64,000 nt of DNA from Streptomyces sp. R41 (GTDB taxonomy: Bacteria; Actinomycetota; Actinomycetes; Streptomycetales; Streptomycetaceae). The notes below the pieces were generated by a model. It searched no databases, had not been told where the DNA came from, and saw only the letters and a program-made list of their open reading frames with translations. The position numbers were made by a program, and so were the translations under genes. The stretch covers positions 2,356,001 to 2,420,000 of the forward strand of contig NZ_CP163443.1 in the NCBI RefSeq assembly GCF_041053055.1, read 5' to 3'. This document shows, piece after piece, positions 26,156 to 34,861 of this stretch (within the stretch, counting starts at the first letter, position 1; each line of letters starts with the position of its first letter).

Positions 26156-26751
26156 GATGCCTTTCCGCCGGGGTCCGGTGAACCTCCCGTATCAGTACGG
26201 GCCCCGGTGCCGCTCCCACTCATGGTCGTGGTCGCGGTCGGTGGCGCCGCCGACCCGGCCTCCGACGCCGTGATGTCCGCGGTGCTTTCGACGGGCTTGC
26301 CGTGGACGGCCCACACGGTGCCGTCGTCCGCGTACAGGCGCGCGGTGACATGGTGGGTGCCGCGCGGGACGAGGTCGCCGTCGAGGTGGTACTCGGCGGT
26401 GCGGAGCCGGGCGATGGTCCGGCCGTCCACGTAGAGGTGGGCGATGCCCCGGCCGGCCACGGGAACGGAGCGCGTGCCGACGGGCGAGAAGCGGAAGTGG
26501 TGGACGGTCAGCGTCACGTCCCAGCTGTCGTCGGAGTCCGGCTGGATCTCGATCGCGACTTCCGGCGCACCCTTCTTGTCCACCTCACGGTAGAGCCGCC
26601 CCTCCTCGTCGGCCTCGTCCAGCAGCTTGCCCACGGGCGAGGCCGACGGTCCGTCCTTCCGCTCGTGCGCGTCGCTGGTGGCGCAGCCCGCCGATCCGCC
26701 GAGCAGGGCGCAGACCGCGAGCGCTGCGAGCAGTCCACGCGTCCACGACAT
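26152..26751 (-). CDS. putative lipoprotein
   Basis: A 199-residue protein with a lipoprotein signal peptide: LLAALAVCALLGGSAGC, lipobox GSAG|C with Cys23. The mature part contains a beta-rich domain (about 60-165) with EVAIEIQPDSDDSWDVTLTV and YVDGRTIARLRTAEYHLDGD, then a Thr/Ser/Gly-rich tail. It resembles a small immunoglobulin-like or cupredoxin-like fold by eye, but no metal ligands form a known motif and I do not name a family. Its stop overlaps the tetR start by 4 bp, an unusual lipoprotein-regulator pair. Confidence 0.82.
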   Translation of the reverse strand: MSWTRGLLAALAVCALLGGSAGCATSDAHERKDGPSASPVGKLLDEADEEGRLYREVDKKGAPEVAIEIQPDSDDSWDVTLTVHHFRFSPVGTRSVPVAGRGIAHLYVDGRTIARLRTAEYHLDGDLVPRGTHHVTARLYADDGTVWAVHGKPVESTADITASEAGSAAPPTATTTMSGSGTGARTDTGGSPDPGGKAS

Positions 26752-26924
26752 GCCGGGGAGCGTAGAACAACGCTCTGACAGTCGGATCCCCCTGGAGTCG
26801 GGTTCTTGGGCCGTACGGCCAGCCCTGAGTAGTACGCCGGGCGGCGATTTCCGTCAGGCCGGTACGCCGACCATGGCCGATCCCATGCGGTGGGTCGAGT
26901 CGACCTCTTGCGCGCGGAAAATCT

Positions 26925-26950
26925 GAATCCTACGGTGATGCATAGGAATC
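26925..26950. promoter_or_regulatory. inverted repeat upstream of hmgA
   Basis: GAATCCTA (26925-26932) and TAGGAATC (26943-26950) are 8-bp arms with one mismatch and a 10-bp spacer, ending 18 bp before the hmgA start codon. Probably an operator, perhaps for the GntR protein encoded just after hmgA. Confidence 0.5.
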
Positions 26951-26968
26951 AGGCGCAAGGGAGCGATC

Positions 26969-28321
26969 ATGAGCGGGGACGCGAGGAAGACGGCCGAGGG
27001 GCTGACCTACCTCTCCGGTTTCGGCAACGAATTCAGCTCGGAGGCGGTCCCGGGGGCGCTGCCGCACGGCCGCAACTCGCCGCAGCGCGCCCCGCTCGGG
27101 CTGTACGCGGAGCAGCTGAGCGGCACGGCGTTCACCGAGCCGAGGGCACACAACCGGCGCTCGTGGCTGTACCGGATCCGTCCGTCCGCCGCGCACCCCG
27201 CGTTCACCCGCGTGGACAACGGCCCGCTCCGCACGGCTCCCTTCACCGAGACGGCACCCGACCCGAACCGGCTGCGCTGGAATCCGCTGCCCGAGCCCCC
27301 CGCCGGGACGGATTTCCTGCAAGGCCTGTGGACCCTCGGCGGCAACGGCGACGCGACCCAGCGCACCGGCATGGCGGTGCACCTCTATCACGCCAACTCC
27401 TCGATGGAGCGGGTGTTCAGCGACGCCGACGGTGAACTGCTGATCGTGCCGGAGCGCGGCGGGCTGCTGCTGCACACAGAGTTCGGCCTGCTGCATGTGG
27501 AGCCGGGCCAGGTCGCGCTGATTCCCCGTGGTGTCCGCTTCCGCGTGGAGCTCCTGGACACCGCATCGACCGGCGAGCAGAGCCCGACCGCCCGGGGATA
27601 TGTGTGCGAGAACTACGGGGCGCCCTTCCGGCTGCCCGACCTCGGCCCGATCGGCGCCAATGGTCTCGCCAACGCCCGTGACTTCCTCGCGCCGGTCGCC
27701 GCGTACGAGGACATCGAGGGCCCGGTCGAGGTGGTGAACAAATTCTGCGGCAACCTCTGGACGGCGACGTACGACCACTCGCCGCTGGATGTCGTCGCCT
27801 GGCACGGCAACCATGTGCCGTACATCTATGACCTGCGCCGTTTCAATGTGATCGGCACCATCAGCTACGACCATCCGGACCCGTCGATCTTCACGGTGCT
27901 GACGTCACCGTCGGACACCCCGGGTCTGGCCGGCGTCGACTTCGTCGTCTTCGCGCCGCGCTGGCTGGTGGGCGAGGACACCTTCCGGCCGCCGTACTTC
28001 CACCGGAATGTGATGAGCGAGTACATGGGGCTCATCGAGGGCGCGTACGACGCGAAGGCGGAGGGCTTTGTTCCGGGCGGTGGTTCGCTGCACAACATGA
28101 TGTCGGCGCACGGGCCGGACCGGGAGACCTTCGACCGGGCGAGCGCCGCGGAGCTGCGCCCGCAGAAGATCGACGACGGGCTCGCCTTCATGTTCGAGAC
28201 GCGCTGGCCGGTGACCGCGACGGCCCAGGCGGCCCGGGCGGAGCATCTGCAGCAGGCGTACGACGACGTGTGGCAGGGGCTGCAGCGGCACTTCCGCCCG
28301 GACTCCCGCCCGGCCGACTGA
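26969..28321 (+). CDS. hmgA: homogentisate 1,2-dioxygenase
   Basis: A 450-residue enzyme that opens the ring of homogentisate to maleylacetoacetate in tyrosine and phenylalanine breakdown. The iron ligands can be placed at His345 and Glu351 in [11 protein letters not shown] and His381 in SAHGPD; their 6- and 30-residue spacing equals that of human HGD (335, 341, 371). The active-site base equivalent is His302 in SYDHPDPS. The N-terminus [13 protein letters not shown] is the family hallmark. AAGGGAG lies 5 bp before the ATG. The fumarylacetoacetase and isomerase genes are not adjacent. A GntR regulator follows by 49 bp. Confidence 0.98.
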   Translation: MSGDARKTAEGLTYLSGFGNEFSSEAVPGALPHGRNSPQRAPLGLYAEQLSGTAFTEPRAHNRRSWLYRIRPSAAHPAFTRVDNGPLRTAPFTETAPDPNRLRWNPLPEPPAGTDFLQGLWTLGGNGDATQRTGMAVHLYHANSSMERVFSDADGELLIVPERGGLLLHTEFGLLHVEPGQVALIPRGVRFRVELLDTASTGEQSPTARGYVCENYGAPFRLPDLGPIGANGLANARDFLAPVAAYEDIEGPVEVVNKFCGNLWTATYDHSPLDVVAWHGNHVPYIYDLRRFNVIGTISYDHPDPSIFTVLTSPSDTPGLAGVDFVVFAPRWLVGEDTFRPPYFHRNVMSEYMGLIEGAYDAKAEGFVPGGGSLHNMMSAHGPDRETFDRASAAELRPQKIDDGLAFMFETRWPVTATAQAARAEHLQQAYDDVWQGLQRHFRPDSRPAD

Positions 28322-28370
28322 GATTCACCGCCCGTTGCATTCACGGCCCGCGACCGGTACGGATACCCTC

Positions 28371-29120
28371 GTGACCTCCTTCGCCCCGGACTCGATCGTC
28401 CTGAACCGCAAGCTGCCGCTCTGGTATCAGGTCTCGCAGTCCCTGCGTGCCTCCATACTCGGCCGCTCGCCCCAGGACCCGCTGCGGCTGCCCACGGAGG
28501 AGCAGCTGGCGGGGCACTACGGGGTGAGCGTGCTGACCATGCGGCAGGCGCTCAAGGAGCTGGAGGTCGAGGGGCTCATCACGCGCCATCGCAGGCGGGG
28601 CACGTTCATCGAGCCGAGCGCCCAGCGGGGCGTGCCCGTGCGGCTGCTCGGCTCGGTGGACGCGATCGTGGCACAGCAGTCCGGCATGGCCACCGAGCTG
28701 CTGGAACAGGGGAAAGCTCCGGTTTCAGGTGAATTGGTGGAGTACTTCCCGGACTTGGACGAGGTCGCGACGTATCACCGGTTGCGCGGCGACGAGAAGA
28801 CGGGCGAGCCGACGAACCACGCGCGCAACTACATCAGGCCGGAGCTGGCGGAGCGCATCGACCGGGAGGATCTGATCCGCTGGCCGATGACCAAGGTGCT
28901 GCGGGACGTGATCGGCGTCAGCATCAGCCGTATCACCGACACCGTGGAGGCGCGGCTCGCGGACCCGGAGACGGCGCGACTGCTCCAAGTGCCGCTGCTC
29001 AGCCCGATCCTGCGCTACACGGGTGTCATCTACGACCAGGACGGGCAGGCCCTCGACGTCGCCGTCATCCACTACCGGGGCGACCGTTTCTCCTTCACGG
29101 TCACCCTCGACACCCACTGA
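28371..29120 (+). CDS. GntR/HutC family regulator with UTRA domain
   Basis: A 249-residue protein. The N-terminal GntR winged helix shows PLWYQVSQSLRASIL, LRLPTEEQLAGHYGVSVLTM and RQALKELEVEGLITRHRRRG. A UTRA effector domain fills the C-terminal two thirds. GTG at 28371 is used; a TTG at 28335 would extend it by 12 residues. No good ribosome site precedes either. It follows hmgA closely and probably controls it, most likely through the inverted repeat before hmgA (inference). Confidence 0.9.
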   Translation: MTSFAPDSIVLNRKLPLWYQVSQSLRASILGRSPQDPLRLPTEEQLAGHYGVSVLTMRQALKELEVEGLITRHRRRGTFIEPSAQRGVPVRLLGSVDAIVAQQSGMATELLEQGKAPVSGELVEYFPDLDEVATYHRLRGDEKTGEPTNHARNYIRPELAERIDREDLIRWPMTKVLRDVIGVSISRITDTVEARLADPETARLLQVPLLSPILRYTGVIYDQDGQALDVAVIHYRGDRFSFTVTLDTH

Positions 29121-29132
29121 TCACGTCGTACG

Positions 29133-30317
29133 ATGCCGAGCGTGACGCACGACGACGCGCCGCTGCTCGCGGACCTCATGCCGTGGTCCGTCGCACCGCC
29201 GAGGCTGGGCCGGGGGTGGCCGACGGCCCCTGATGCCGCGTCTCTGAGGGCGCGCTGGGACGCCTTGGTGAAGGCCGAAGGGCCGGACCGCGAGGCGCTG
29301 TTCGGCCCGACGCGCTCGCGCACGACGCACTCGGCGGTGGCGCAGCTGCCGGGGCAGTCCACGGGGACGGGTCGTCTGGCACGCGAGTCGGGTCCCTGCC
29401 CGGAGCCGGTACGCGTGCTGCACGGCCCCTTCGACGAGCAGTGGCTGATTCCCGACCACCGGCTGATCGACGCGGCGCGCCCCGAGTTGTGGCGGGTGGC
29501 CGACGAGCGGCAGGTGTTCGCGGTCGAGCAGACGGTCGTGCCGGATGCGTCGGGGCCGGTGCTGCTGGCAGCCTCCGCGCTGCCCCTGAGCGCCGGTCGC
29601 GCGGGCCGCGTCCGTCCCCTCTACCGGCGCCCCGGCGGCCTCGAACCGAATCTGGCCCCAGGCCTGTTGGAGCACCTCGGCACCCGCCTGGGCCACTCCC
29701 CCGCCCCCGTCGACGTCCTCGCCTGGACGGTGGCGGTCGCGCGCCCCGGCCGCGACGGACGGGCCGTCCCGCTCACCGCCGAGCCCGAAGCATGGGCGCA
29801 CGGTGTCGAGTTGGGCCGCCGGATGCTGTGGCTGATGCGCCGCGACGGTGAGCGCCCCAAGCTTCCGGGCGGCCGCCGCCCGTACGTCCGCGCCCCGCTC
29901 CCTGCCCGCCCCCTGGATCTGCGCTACGACCGTGACGAGGAGGCCCTCCACCTCGACGACGGCCGGATCTCGCCCGTACCGCCGCAGGCCTGGGACTTCG
30001 AGGTGGGCGGGGTGCGCGTACTGGAGCAGTGGTTCACGGCCAGGACGGAGCTGCCGCCCGAGCCGGGCGCCCTGGAGTCGATCCGCCCCGCCACATGGCC
30101 GCAGACGTGGACGTCCGAGTTGCTGGAACTCGTCACGGTGCTGGCGCTGCTCGCGGAATTGCGGCCCCAGCAGGCCGAGTTGACGATCGAATCACCGATC
30201 ACACAGGCCGAGCTGCGCAAGGCGGGCGTGCTCCCGGTGCCGGACGCGGCGCGGCGGCCGGCCTCGGTCCTCGACCACCACGAAGAGGGCCCCGAGGGGC
30301 AGTTCGCCCTGCTCTAG
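29133..30317 (+). CDS. stand-alone type ISP restriction enzyme C-terminal specificity-domain protein
   Basis: A 394-residue protein resembling the C-terminal target-recognition domain of single-chain type ISP restriction-modification enzymes (LlaBIII type). Supporting segments are DLMPWSVAPPRLGRGWPTAP at the start, FGPTRSRTTHSAVAQLPGQ, the FDEQWLIPDHRLIDAARPELW block, and the late GGVRVLEQWFTARTE and ELLELVTVLALLAEL blocks. No helicase, nuclease or methylase motif (NPPY) is present here or nearby, so it cannot be a complete restriction enzyme. Its stop codon overlaps that of the convergent tetR gene within a single CTAG. Confidence 0.7.
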   Translation: MPSVTHDDAPLLADLMPWSVAPPRLGRGWPTAPDAASLRARWDALVKAEGPDREALFGPTRSRTTHSAVAQLPGQSTGTGRLARESGPCPEPVRVLHGPFDEQWLIPDHRLIDAARPELWRVADERQVFAVEQTVVPDASGPVLLAASALPLSAGRAGRVRPLYRRPGGLEPNLAPGLLEHLGTRLGHSPAPVDVLAWTVAVARPGRDGRAVPLTAEPEAWAHGVELGRRMLWLMRRDGERPKLPGGRRPYVRAPLPARPLDLRYDRDEEALHLDDGRISPVPPQAWDFEVGGVRVLEQWFTARTELPPEPGALESIRPATWPQTWTSELLELVTVLALLAELRPQQAELTIESPITQAELRKAGVLPVPDAARRPASVLDHHEEGPEGQFALL

Positions 30318-31027
30318 CCTTTCGGTTCGAACGCGTCCAGGACCCGCCCCAGCGCCCGTTCGAAGACCGCCTCCAGGTCGATGGGCCCGGCGTCCTCCAT
30401 GAAGGCCGCGGCCATGCGCGGATAGGCGCCGGTCGCCACCTGCGACCCCAGATAGGCGATCCGGACCGCGTTCTCCTGCTCCTCCGACCAGGGCAGCGAC
30501 CGGGTGCGTTCGGCGGTGGCCAGCTCATTGCCGACGTATGTCGTGACGACCCCGTTGAGCATCGCGATCAACTCGAACTTCGTGCCGTACGGCACGTCGA
30601 GCGGGTCGAGGCAGGCCAGGCAGTGCTCCAGGTAGCGCAGGGCGTTGGGGCTGAAGCCGTAGACCGGGGACATCAGGCCCGGCAGCCAGGGGTGACGGTG
30701 CATGAGGGCGCGGGTCTGACGGGCGACCCGGAGCATGTCGGCGCGCCAGTCGCCCGAGGGCTCCTGGATGTCGTGCTCGCCGCTGATGGCGTCGACCATC
30801 AGCTCGTACAGGTCCTCCTTGCGCGGCACGTAGTTGTAGAGCGACATCGTGCCGCAGCCCAGCTCGGCGGCCACGCGCCGCATCGAGACCGCGTCGAGCC
30901 CCTCCGTGTCCGCGATGCGCACGGCGGCGGCCGCGATGTCCGCACGGCTGTACGCCGGCCGCGGACCACGGCCCGCGCGCTCGGGACGGGCCCAGATCAC
31001 TTCGGGTACGACGTTGCGCCCTGCCAT
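30314..31027 (-). CDS. TetR family repressor of the adjacent ABC exporter
   Basis: A 237-residue regulator. The helix-turn-helix region is AVSMRRVAAELGCGTMSLYN then YVPRKEDLYELMVDAI, at about 47-80 after a basic, proline-rich arm. The C-terminal part is of the TetR_C_1 type found in drug-efflux regulators. It is divergent from the ABC exporter genes; two TACGTAC-type palindromes lie in and just after the 63-bp spacer, the classical arrangement for a repressor of a drug exporter that also represses itself. Confidence 0.92.
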   Translation of the reverse strand: MAGRNVVPEVIWARPERAGRGPRPAYSRADIAAAAVRIADTEGLDAVSMRRVAAELGCGTMSLYNYVPRKEDLYELMVDAISGEHDIQEPSGDWRADMLRVARQTRALMHRHPWLPGLMSPVYGFSPNALRYLEHCLACLDPLDVPYGTKFELIAMLNGVVTTYVGNELATAERTRSLPWSEEQENAVRIAYLGSQVATGAYPRMAAAFMEDAGPIDLEAVFERALGRVLDAFEPKG

Positions 31028-31055
31028 TGGTCGATCACCTCGCGACCATCCTAGT

Positions 31056-31072
31056 TACGTACAGCGTACGTA
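31056..31072. promoter_or_regulatory. TetR operator O1 of the ABC exporter
   Basis: TACGTAC-AGC-GTACGTA, a perfect 17-bp palindrome, is centred at 31064 in the divergent spacer between tetR and the ABC ATPase gene. Confidence 0.85.
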
Positions 31073-31090
31073 GTGCGCTATGGTCACTCC

Positions 31091-32059
31091 ATGACTACTA
31101 CGTACACTGTACTTAGTGAGGGTCTGGTGAAGCGCTTCGGGGACGTCCACGCGCTTCGCGGCCTCGACCTGGCGGTGGCGGAGGGCACGGTCTGCGGGGT
31201 GCTCGGGCCGAACGGCGCGGGCAAGACCACGACCGTACGGCTGCTCACCACACTGCTGCGACCCGACGCGGGGTCCGCGCGTGTCGCCGGGCACGATCTC
31301 GTACGGGAGGCCGCGGCCGTCCGCCGGAGCATCGGGGTCACCGGGCAGTACGCCTCCATCGACGGCGACCTCACCGGGCGCCAGAACCTGCGGCTCTTCG
31401 CGAAGCTGCATCGCATGAAGGACGCGGGGGCGCGGGCCGCCGAGCTTCTCGACCGCTTCGGGCTGGCCGAGGCCGCCGACCGGCCGGCGTCCACCTACTC
31501 GGGCGGCATGCGACGGCGCCTCGACCTGGCGGCGAGTCTGATCCGCCGCCCCTCGGTGCTCTTCCTGGACGAGCCCACCACCGGGCTCGACCCCGCGAGC
31601 CGCAACCAGATCTGGGCGGCCGTGCGCGCTCTGAAGGGCGAGGGCACGACCGTGCTGCTGACCACGCAGTACCTGGAGGAGGCCGACCAACTGGCCGACG
31701 ACATCGTCCTCGTGGACCGGGGCAGGGCCACCCACACCGGCTCGCCCGCCGAACTCAAGGCGCTCATCGGCTCGTACGCCGAAGTCGTCGTCGCCCACGC
31801 GGAGGCCATGGCCGGGGCGGCCGCCGTACTGGACCAACTCACCGGCAATGAGCCCACGTTCGCCGAGGAGCGGCACGCGGTGGGCGCCGTCACCACCGAT
31901 CCGACGCTGACACTCCCCCGTCTGGTCCGTGAACTCGACGCGGCGGGCGTTCCGTTGCTCGACGCGAGCCTGCGTCCGCCGACCCTCGACGACGTCTTCC
32001 TCCGGCTCACCGATGGCCAGAGCCAAGCCCCTACCGACCACAAGGAGCTCGTGACATGA
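31091..32059 (+). CDS. DrrA-like ABC exporter ATP-binding protein
   Basis: A 322-residue ATPase of the daunorubicin-resistance DrrA family. Walker A is GPNGAGKTT, signature YSGGMRRRLDLA, Walker B SVLFLDEPTTGLD, and the switch region is LLTTQYLEEADQL. The C-terminal region ends with the PTLDDVFLRLT motif typical of DrrA-type exporters. ATG at 31091. Its first codons contain the second TetR operator. It overlaps the permease gene by 4 bp (ATGA). Confidence 0.95.
   Translation: MTTTYTVLSEGLVKRFGDVHALRGLDLAVAEGTVCGVLGPNGAGKTTTVRLLTTLLRPDAGSARVAGHDLVREAAAVRRSIGVTGQYASIDGDLTGRQNLRLFAKLHRMKDAGARAAELLDRFGLAEAADRPASTYSGGMRRRLDLAASLIRRPSVLFLDEPTTGLDPASRNQIWAAVRALKGEGTTVLLTTQYLEEADQLADDIVLVDRGRATHTGSPAELKALIGSYAEVVVAHAEAMAGAAAVLDQLTGNEPTFAEERHAVGAVTTDPTLTLPRLVRELDAAGVPLLDASLRPPTLDDVFLRLTDGQSQAPTDHKELVT
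31099..31115. promoter_or_regulatory. TetR operator O2 inside the start of the ABC ATPase gene
   Basis: TACGTACACTGTACTTA is a 17-bp palindrome with one mismatched pair, centred at 31107 within codons 3-9 of the ATPase gene. Its centre is 43 bp from that of O1, about four helical turns, so both could lie on one DNA face. Confidence 0.75.
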
Positions 32060-32838
32060 GTGCGTTGGCCTACGACGGGACCGCCATGCTGGGCCGTCAG
32101 CTGCGGCGGATCCGGAACAATCCGGGCCTGGCGATCCTCACTCAGACCATGCCGATCACCATGCTGCTGTTCTTCGGGTATGTCTTCGGCAGCGCCCTCG
32201 CGATGCCCGGCGAGGAGTACCGGGCCTTCCTCGTGCCGGGGCTGATGGTGGCGACCGCGGCCAACGGGATCATGACCGGCATGTTCCAGGCGGCCCAGGA
32301 CTCACACCGGGGCGTGATGGACCGCTTCCGCACGCTGCCGATGAGCCGGGCGGCCGTCCCGCTCGGGCAGGCGGTGGCGGACCTGGTCGTCACGGCCGTC
32401 GGGACGGTGCCGCTGCTGCTCGTCGGGCTCGCGGTCGGCTGGCGGATCGAGGGGTCGGCGCTCGAAGCGGCGAGCGCCGTCGGACTGCTGCTGCTGTTCC
32501 GGTTCGCGACCACGTGGATCGGGATCTTCCTCGGCCTCCTCTCCCGGAGCGAGGAGGCCGCCGGTCAGCTGGGCAGCGCGACCTTCATGCTGCCACTGCT
32601 GTCCAACGCGTACATTCCCACCGACAATCTGCCGGGCTGGCTGCGCGCGATCGCCGAGTGGAATCCGATCAGTGCGGTCACCACGGCCTTGCGGGACCTG
32701 TTCGGGAACGCCCCCGTGCCCGAGGGGGCCGCCTGGCCGGTGGCCCACCCCGTCGCCGGGTCGCTGGCGTGGTCCTGCGTGATCATCGCCGTATTCCTGC
32801 CATCGGCCGTCCGCCGGTACGCGACCGGCCGGGGGTGA
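32056..32838 (+). CDS. DrrB-like ABC exporter permease
   Basis: A 260-residue membrane protein of the ABC-2 type. Six hydrophobic segments are visible, from ILTQTMPITMLLFFGYVFG through the final WSCVIIAVFLPSAVRRY. It has the conserved cytoplasmic RFRTLPMSRAAV loop and the late extracellular SNAYIPTDNLPGWLRAIAEW block with NPISAVTTALR. It partners the preceding ATPase, overlapping by ATGA, to form a drug or metabolite exporter under TetR control. Confidence 0.94.
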   Translation: MSALAYDGTAMLGRQLRRIRNNPGLAILTQTMPITMLLFFGYVFGSALAMPGEEYRAFLVPGLMVATAANGIMTGMFQAAQDSHRGVMDRFRTLPMSRAAVPLGQAVADLVVTAVGTVPLLLVGLAVGWRIEGSALEAASAVGLLLLFRFATTWIGIFLGLLSRSEEAAGQLGSATFMLPLLSNAYIPTDNLPGWLRAIAEWNPISAVTTALRDLFGNAPVPEGAAWPVAHPVAGSLAWSCVIIAVFLPSAVRRYATGRG

Positions 32839-33090
32839 AGGGCGTACCCCTTGCCCCGCGAAAGGCCGCGCGGGGCGTCGTACTCGCCGCTGAAGCCGAT
32901 GACCGGGCCTCCGTGCCTGGCCGTTCGCGGTCGTCGAGTCGTGTTCATGCTGGTCGTGCGGGTCGCACACGCGCACCTCCGGGTGAGGTCGGGTGTATCG
33001 GTCAATGAGTCGTGTAAACGATCAGCCGCCCTGGCCCCGGAAGATTGTCCCGTCAACATCCACGCATGACAAAGGTGTTACGCACAGGAC

Positions 33091-34299
33091 ATGATCCAGC
33101 GCATGCAGCCACTTCCCCTGCCCTTGGAGGGCATCACCGTCGTCGCCGTCGAGCAGGCCGTCGCCGCGCCCTTCGCCACCCGCCAGCTCGCCGATCTCGG
33201 CGCTCGAGTCGTCAAGGTCGAACGGATCGACGGCGGGGACTTCGCCCGCGGTTACGACACCGCGGCCGCCGGACTCGCCTCGCACTTCGTGTGGTGCAAC
33301 CGGGGGAAGGAGTCCGTCGCCCTCGACCTGAAGGACCCGCGCGGGCTCGATGTCGTACGCCGTCTGGTCGCGGACGCGGACGTGTTCGTGCAGAACCTCG
33401 CGCAGGGTGCGGCGGCGCGGCTCGGCCTGGACGCGGCGACGCTGTGCGCCGCGCATCCGCGGCTGATCGCCGTGGACATCTCGGGGTACGGGGCGTCGGG
33501 ACCGTACGCCGACAAACGCGCGTACGACATGCTCGTGCAGTGCGAGGCGGGACTGGTGTCGGTGACGGGGACGCCGGAGCAGCCGGTGAAGGCGGGGATT
33601 CCGGCGGCGGACATCGCGGCGGCCATGTACGCGTTCTCGGGGGTGCTCGCGGCGCTGGTGAGGCGCGGCACGACCGGGCGCGGAGGGCCGGTGGAGGTGT
33701 CGATGCTGGAGTCGCTCGCCGAGTGGATGGGACATCCGCTGCACCATGCGATGCACGGCGGAACACCCCCGGCGCGCACGGGTCTCGCGCACGCCGTCAT
33801 CGCGCCGTACGACGCCTATCCGACGGCGGACGGCGGGCGGGTGCTGCTGTCGGTGCAGAACGACCGGGAGTGGCGGCGGCTCGCCCAACAGGTACTGGAC
33901 GAGCCGGAATTGGCGGACGATCCGGCGTACGCGACGAACGCGGCACGGGTCGAGAACCGGGAGCGCACGGACGCGCTGGTGGCGAAGGCGCTGGGCATGC
34001 TCGGCACGGACGAGGCCGTGGCCCGGCTGGAGGGGGCGGGCATCGCCTGCGCCCGCCTGAGGGACCTACGAGAAGTGGCGGAGCATCCACAGCTGGCGGC
34101 CAGGGACCGGTGGCGGGAAGTGGGGTCACCGGTGGGGCCGCTGCGGGCGCTGCTGCCGCCGATCACGCTGCCGGGTGGGGAGGAGGCGCGGATGGGGGCC
34201 GTCCCCCGGCTCGGGGAGCACACCGGGACGGTGCTGCGGTCGCTGGGGATGACGGATGCGGACGTCGCGGAGTTGCTGCGGGACGGGGTGGTCCGCTGA
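33091..34299 (+). CDS. CaiB/BaiF family CoA transferase
   Basis: A 402-residue class III CoA transferase. Start region PLEGITVVAVEQAVAAPFAT, then LADLGARVVKVERIDGGDFA. The catalytic Asp is in AYDMLVQCEAGL at about 148-159, matching the YD(L/M)xxQ segment of formyl-CoA transferases. The enzyme moves CoA between carboxylic acids; substrates are unknown. ATG at 33091 or 33103 could be the start; neither has an ideal ribosome site. The 252 bp upstream hold no convincing gene. A fragment resembling this gene's 3' end occurs again at about 34387-34410. Confidence 0.9.
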   Translation: MIQRMQPLPLPLEGITVVAVEQAVAAPFATRQLADLGARVVKVERIDGGDFARGYDTAAAGLASHFVWCNRGKESVALDLKDPRGLDVVRRLVADADVFVQNLAQGAAARLGLDAATLCAAHPRLIAVDISGYGASGPYADKRAYDMLVQCEAGLVSVTGTPEQPVKAGIPAADIAAAMYAFSGVLAALVRRGTTGRGGPVEVSMLESLAEWMGHPLHHAMHGGTPPARTGLAHAVIAPYDAYPTADGGRVLLSVQNDREWRRLAQQVLDEPELADDPAYATNAARVENRERTDALVAKALGMLGTDEAVARLEGAGIACARLRDLREVAEHPQLAARDRWREVGSPVGPLRALLPPITLPGGEEARMGAVPRLGEHTGTVLRSLGMTDADVAELLRDGVVR

Positions 34300-34476
34300 G
34301 CGTGATTGCTTACAGGGGGCGATGACCTGCCGAGTGTGGTGACCCGCGCCCCGGCGTGGTGACCCACCGGGCGCCGCTGCCTGCCGTGGGGATGACGGAC
34401 GCGGAAGTGCAGCGCTGCGCCGGGTCGGTGGTGTCGCCGGAGCGCGGGTCGGGGAACGCCGGTGTCGAACCGCTGC

Positions 34477-34746
34477 TCAGCGGCTGCCGAACAGCGAACG
34501 GCGCAGCCGCCTCAGCGGTGCGAAGAGCGAGACCCGCCTCACTCGCGCGCCCCTGCCGCTGCTCTCGTGCGCGGTGTCACGCGCGGTGAGCTCACGCATC
34601 AGCGACGTCGCCTCGACCGTTTCGCGCTGCGGGATGGCAGGGCCACCCAGCACCGCGAGATGGCGGTCGAGGCGCGAACTGGTCGCGCTGCTCCCGCAGG
34701 TGATCGCAGGGACACGTGCCCTGCTGCGCACTGTTATCTGTTCCAT
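34477..34746 (-). CDS. small basic protein, unknown function
   Basis: An 89-residue protein. The N-terminal part has MEQITVRSRARVPAITCGSS and the C-terminal part is Arg-rich (RRVSLFAPLRRLRRSLFGSR). The ATG at 34746 has GGGGAG about 5 bp upstream, which supports expression; the frame stays open upstream but without another good site. No membrane helix or known fold. It lies downstream of and in the same direction as the sigma/anti-sigma genes, 115 bp after the anti-sigma stop. The basic amphipathic end could bind membrane or nucleic acid (inference). Confidence 0.65.
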   Translation of the reverse strand: MEQITVRSRARVPAITCGSSATSSRLDRHLAVLGGPAIPQRETVEATSLMRELTARDTAHESSGRGARVRRVSLFAPLRRLRRSLFGSR

Positions 34747-34861
34747 GTCACTCCCCACCCGTACGAGTCCACCCGGCCCGGGCAGGCTAACCCTATCGCT
34801 CCCTCGTGGCACTCGTGTATCGCGGGCACAGGATTCACCTTCCACGTAAGGGTGTTGACGA

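Noticed and set aside
32839..33090. Minus-strand frame starting near 32950 in the space before the CoA transferase gene
   Set aside because: Its start has no ribosome site, it runs on opposite the permease gene, and no family features are visible. The 252 bp otherwise hold nothing I can name.
34356..34589. Plus-strand frame of 77 codons after the CoA transferase gene
   Set aside because: It opposes the better supported minus-strand small gene at 34477-34746 and lacks a ribosome site; only a short CoA-transferase-like fragment is of note.
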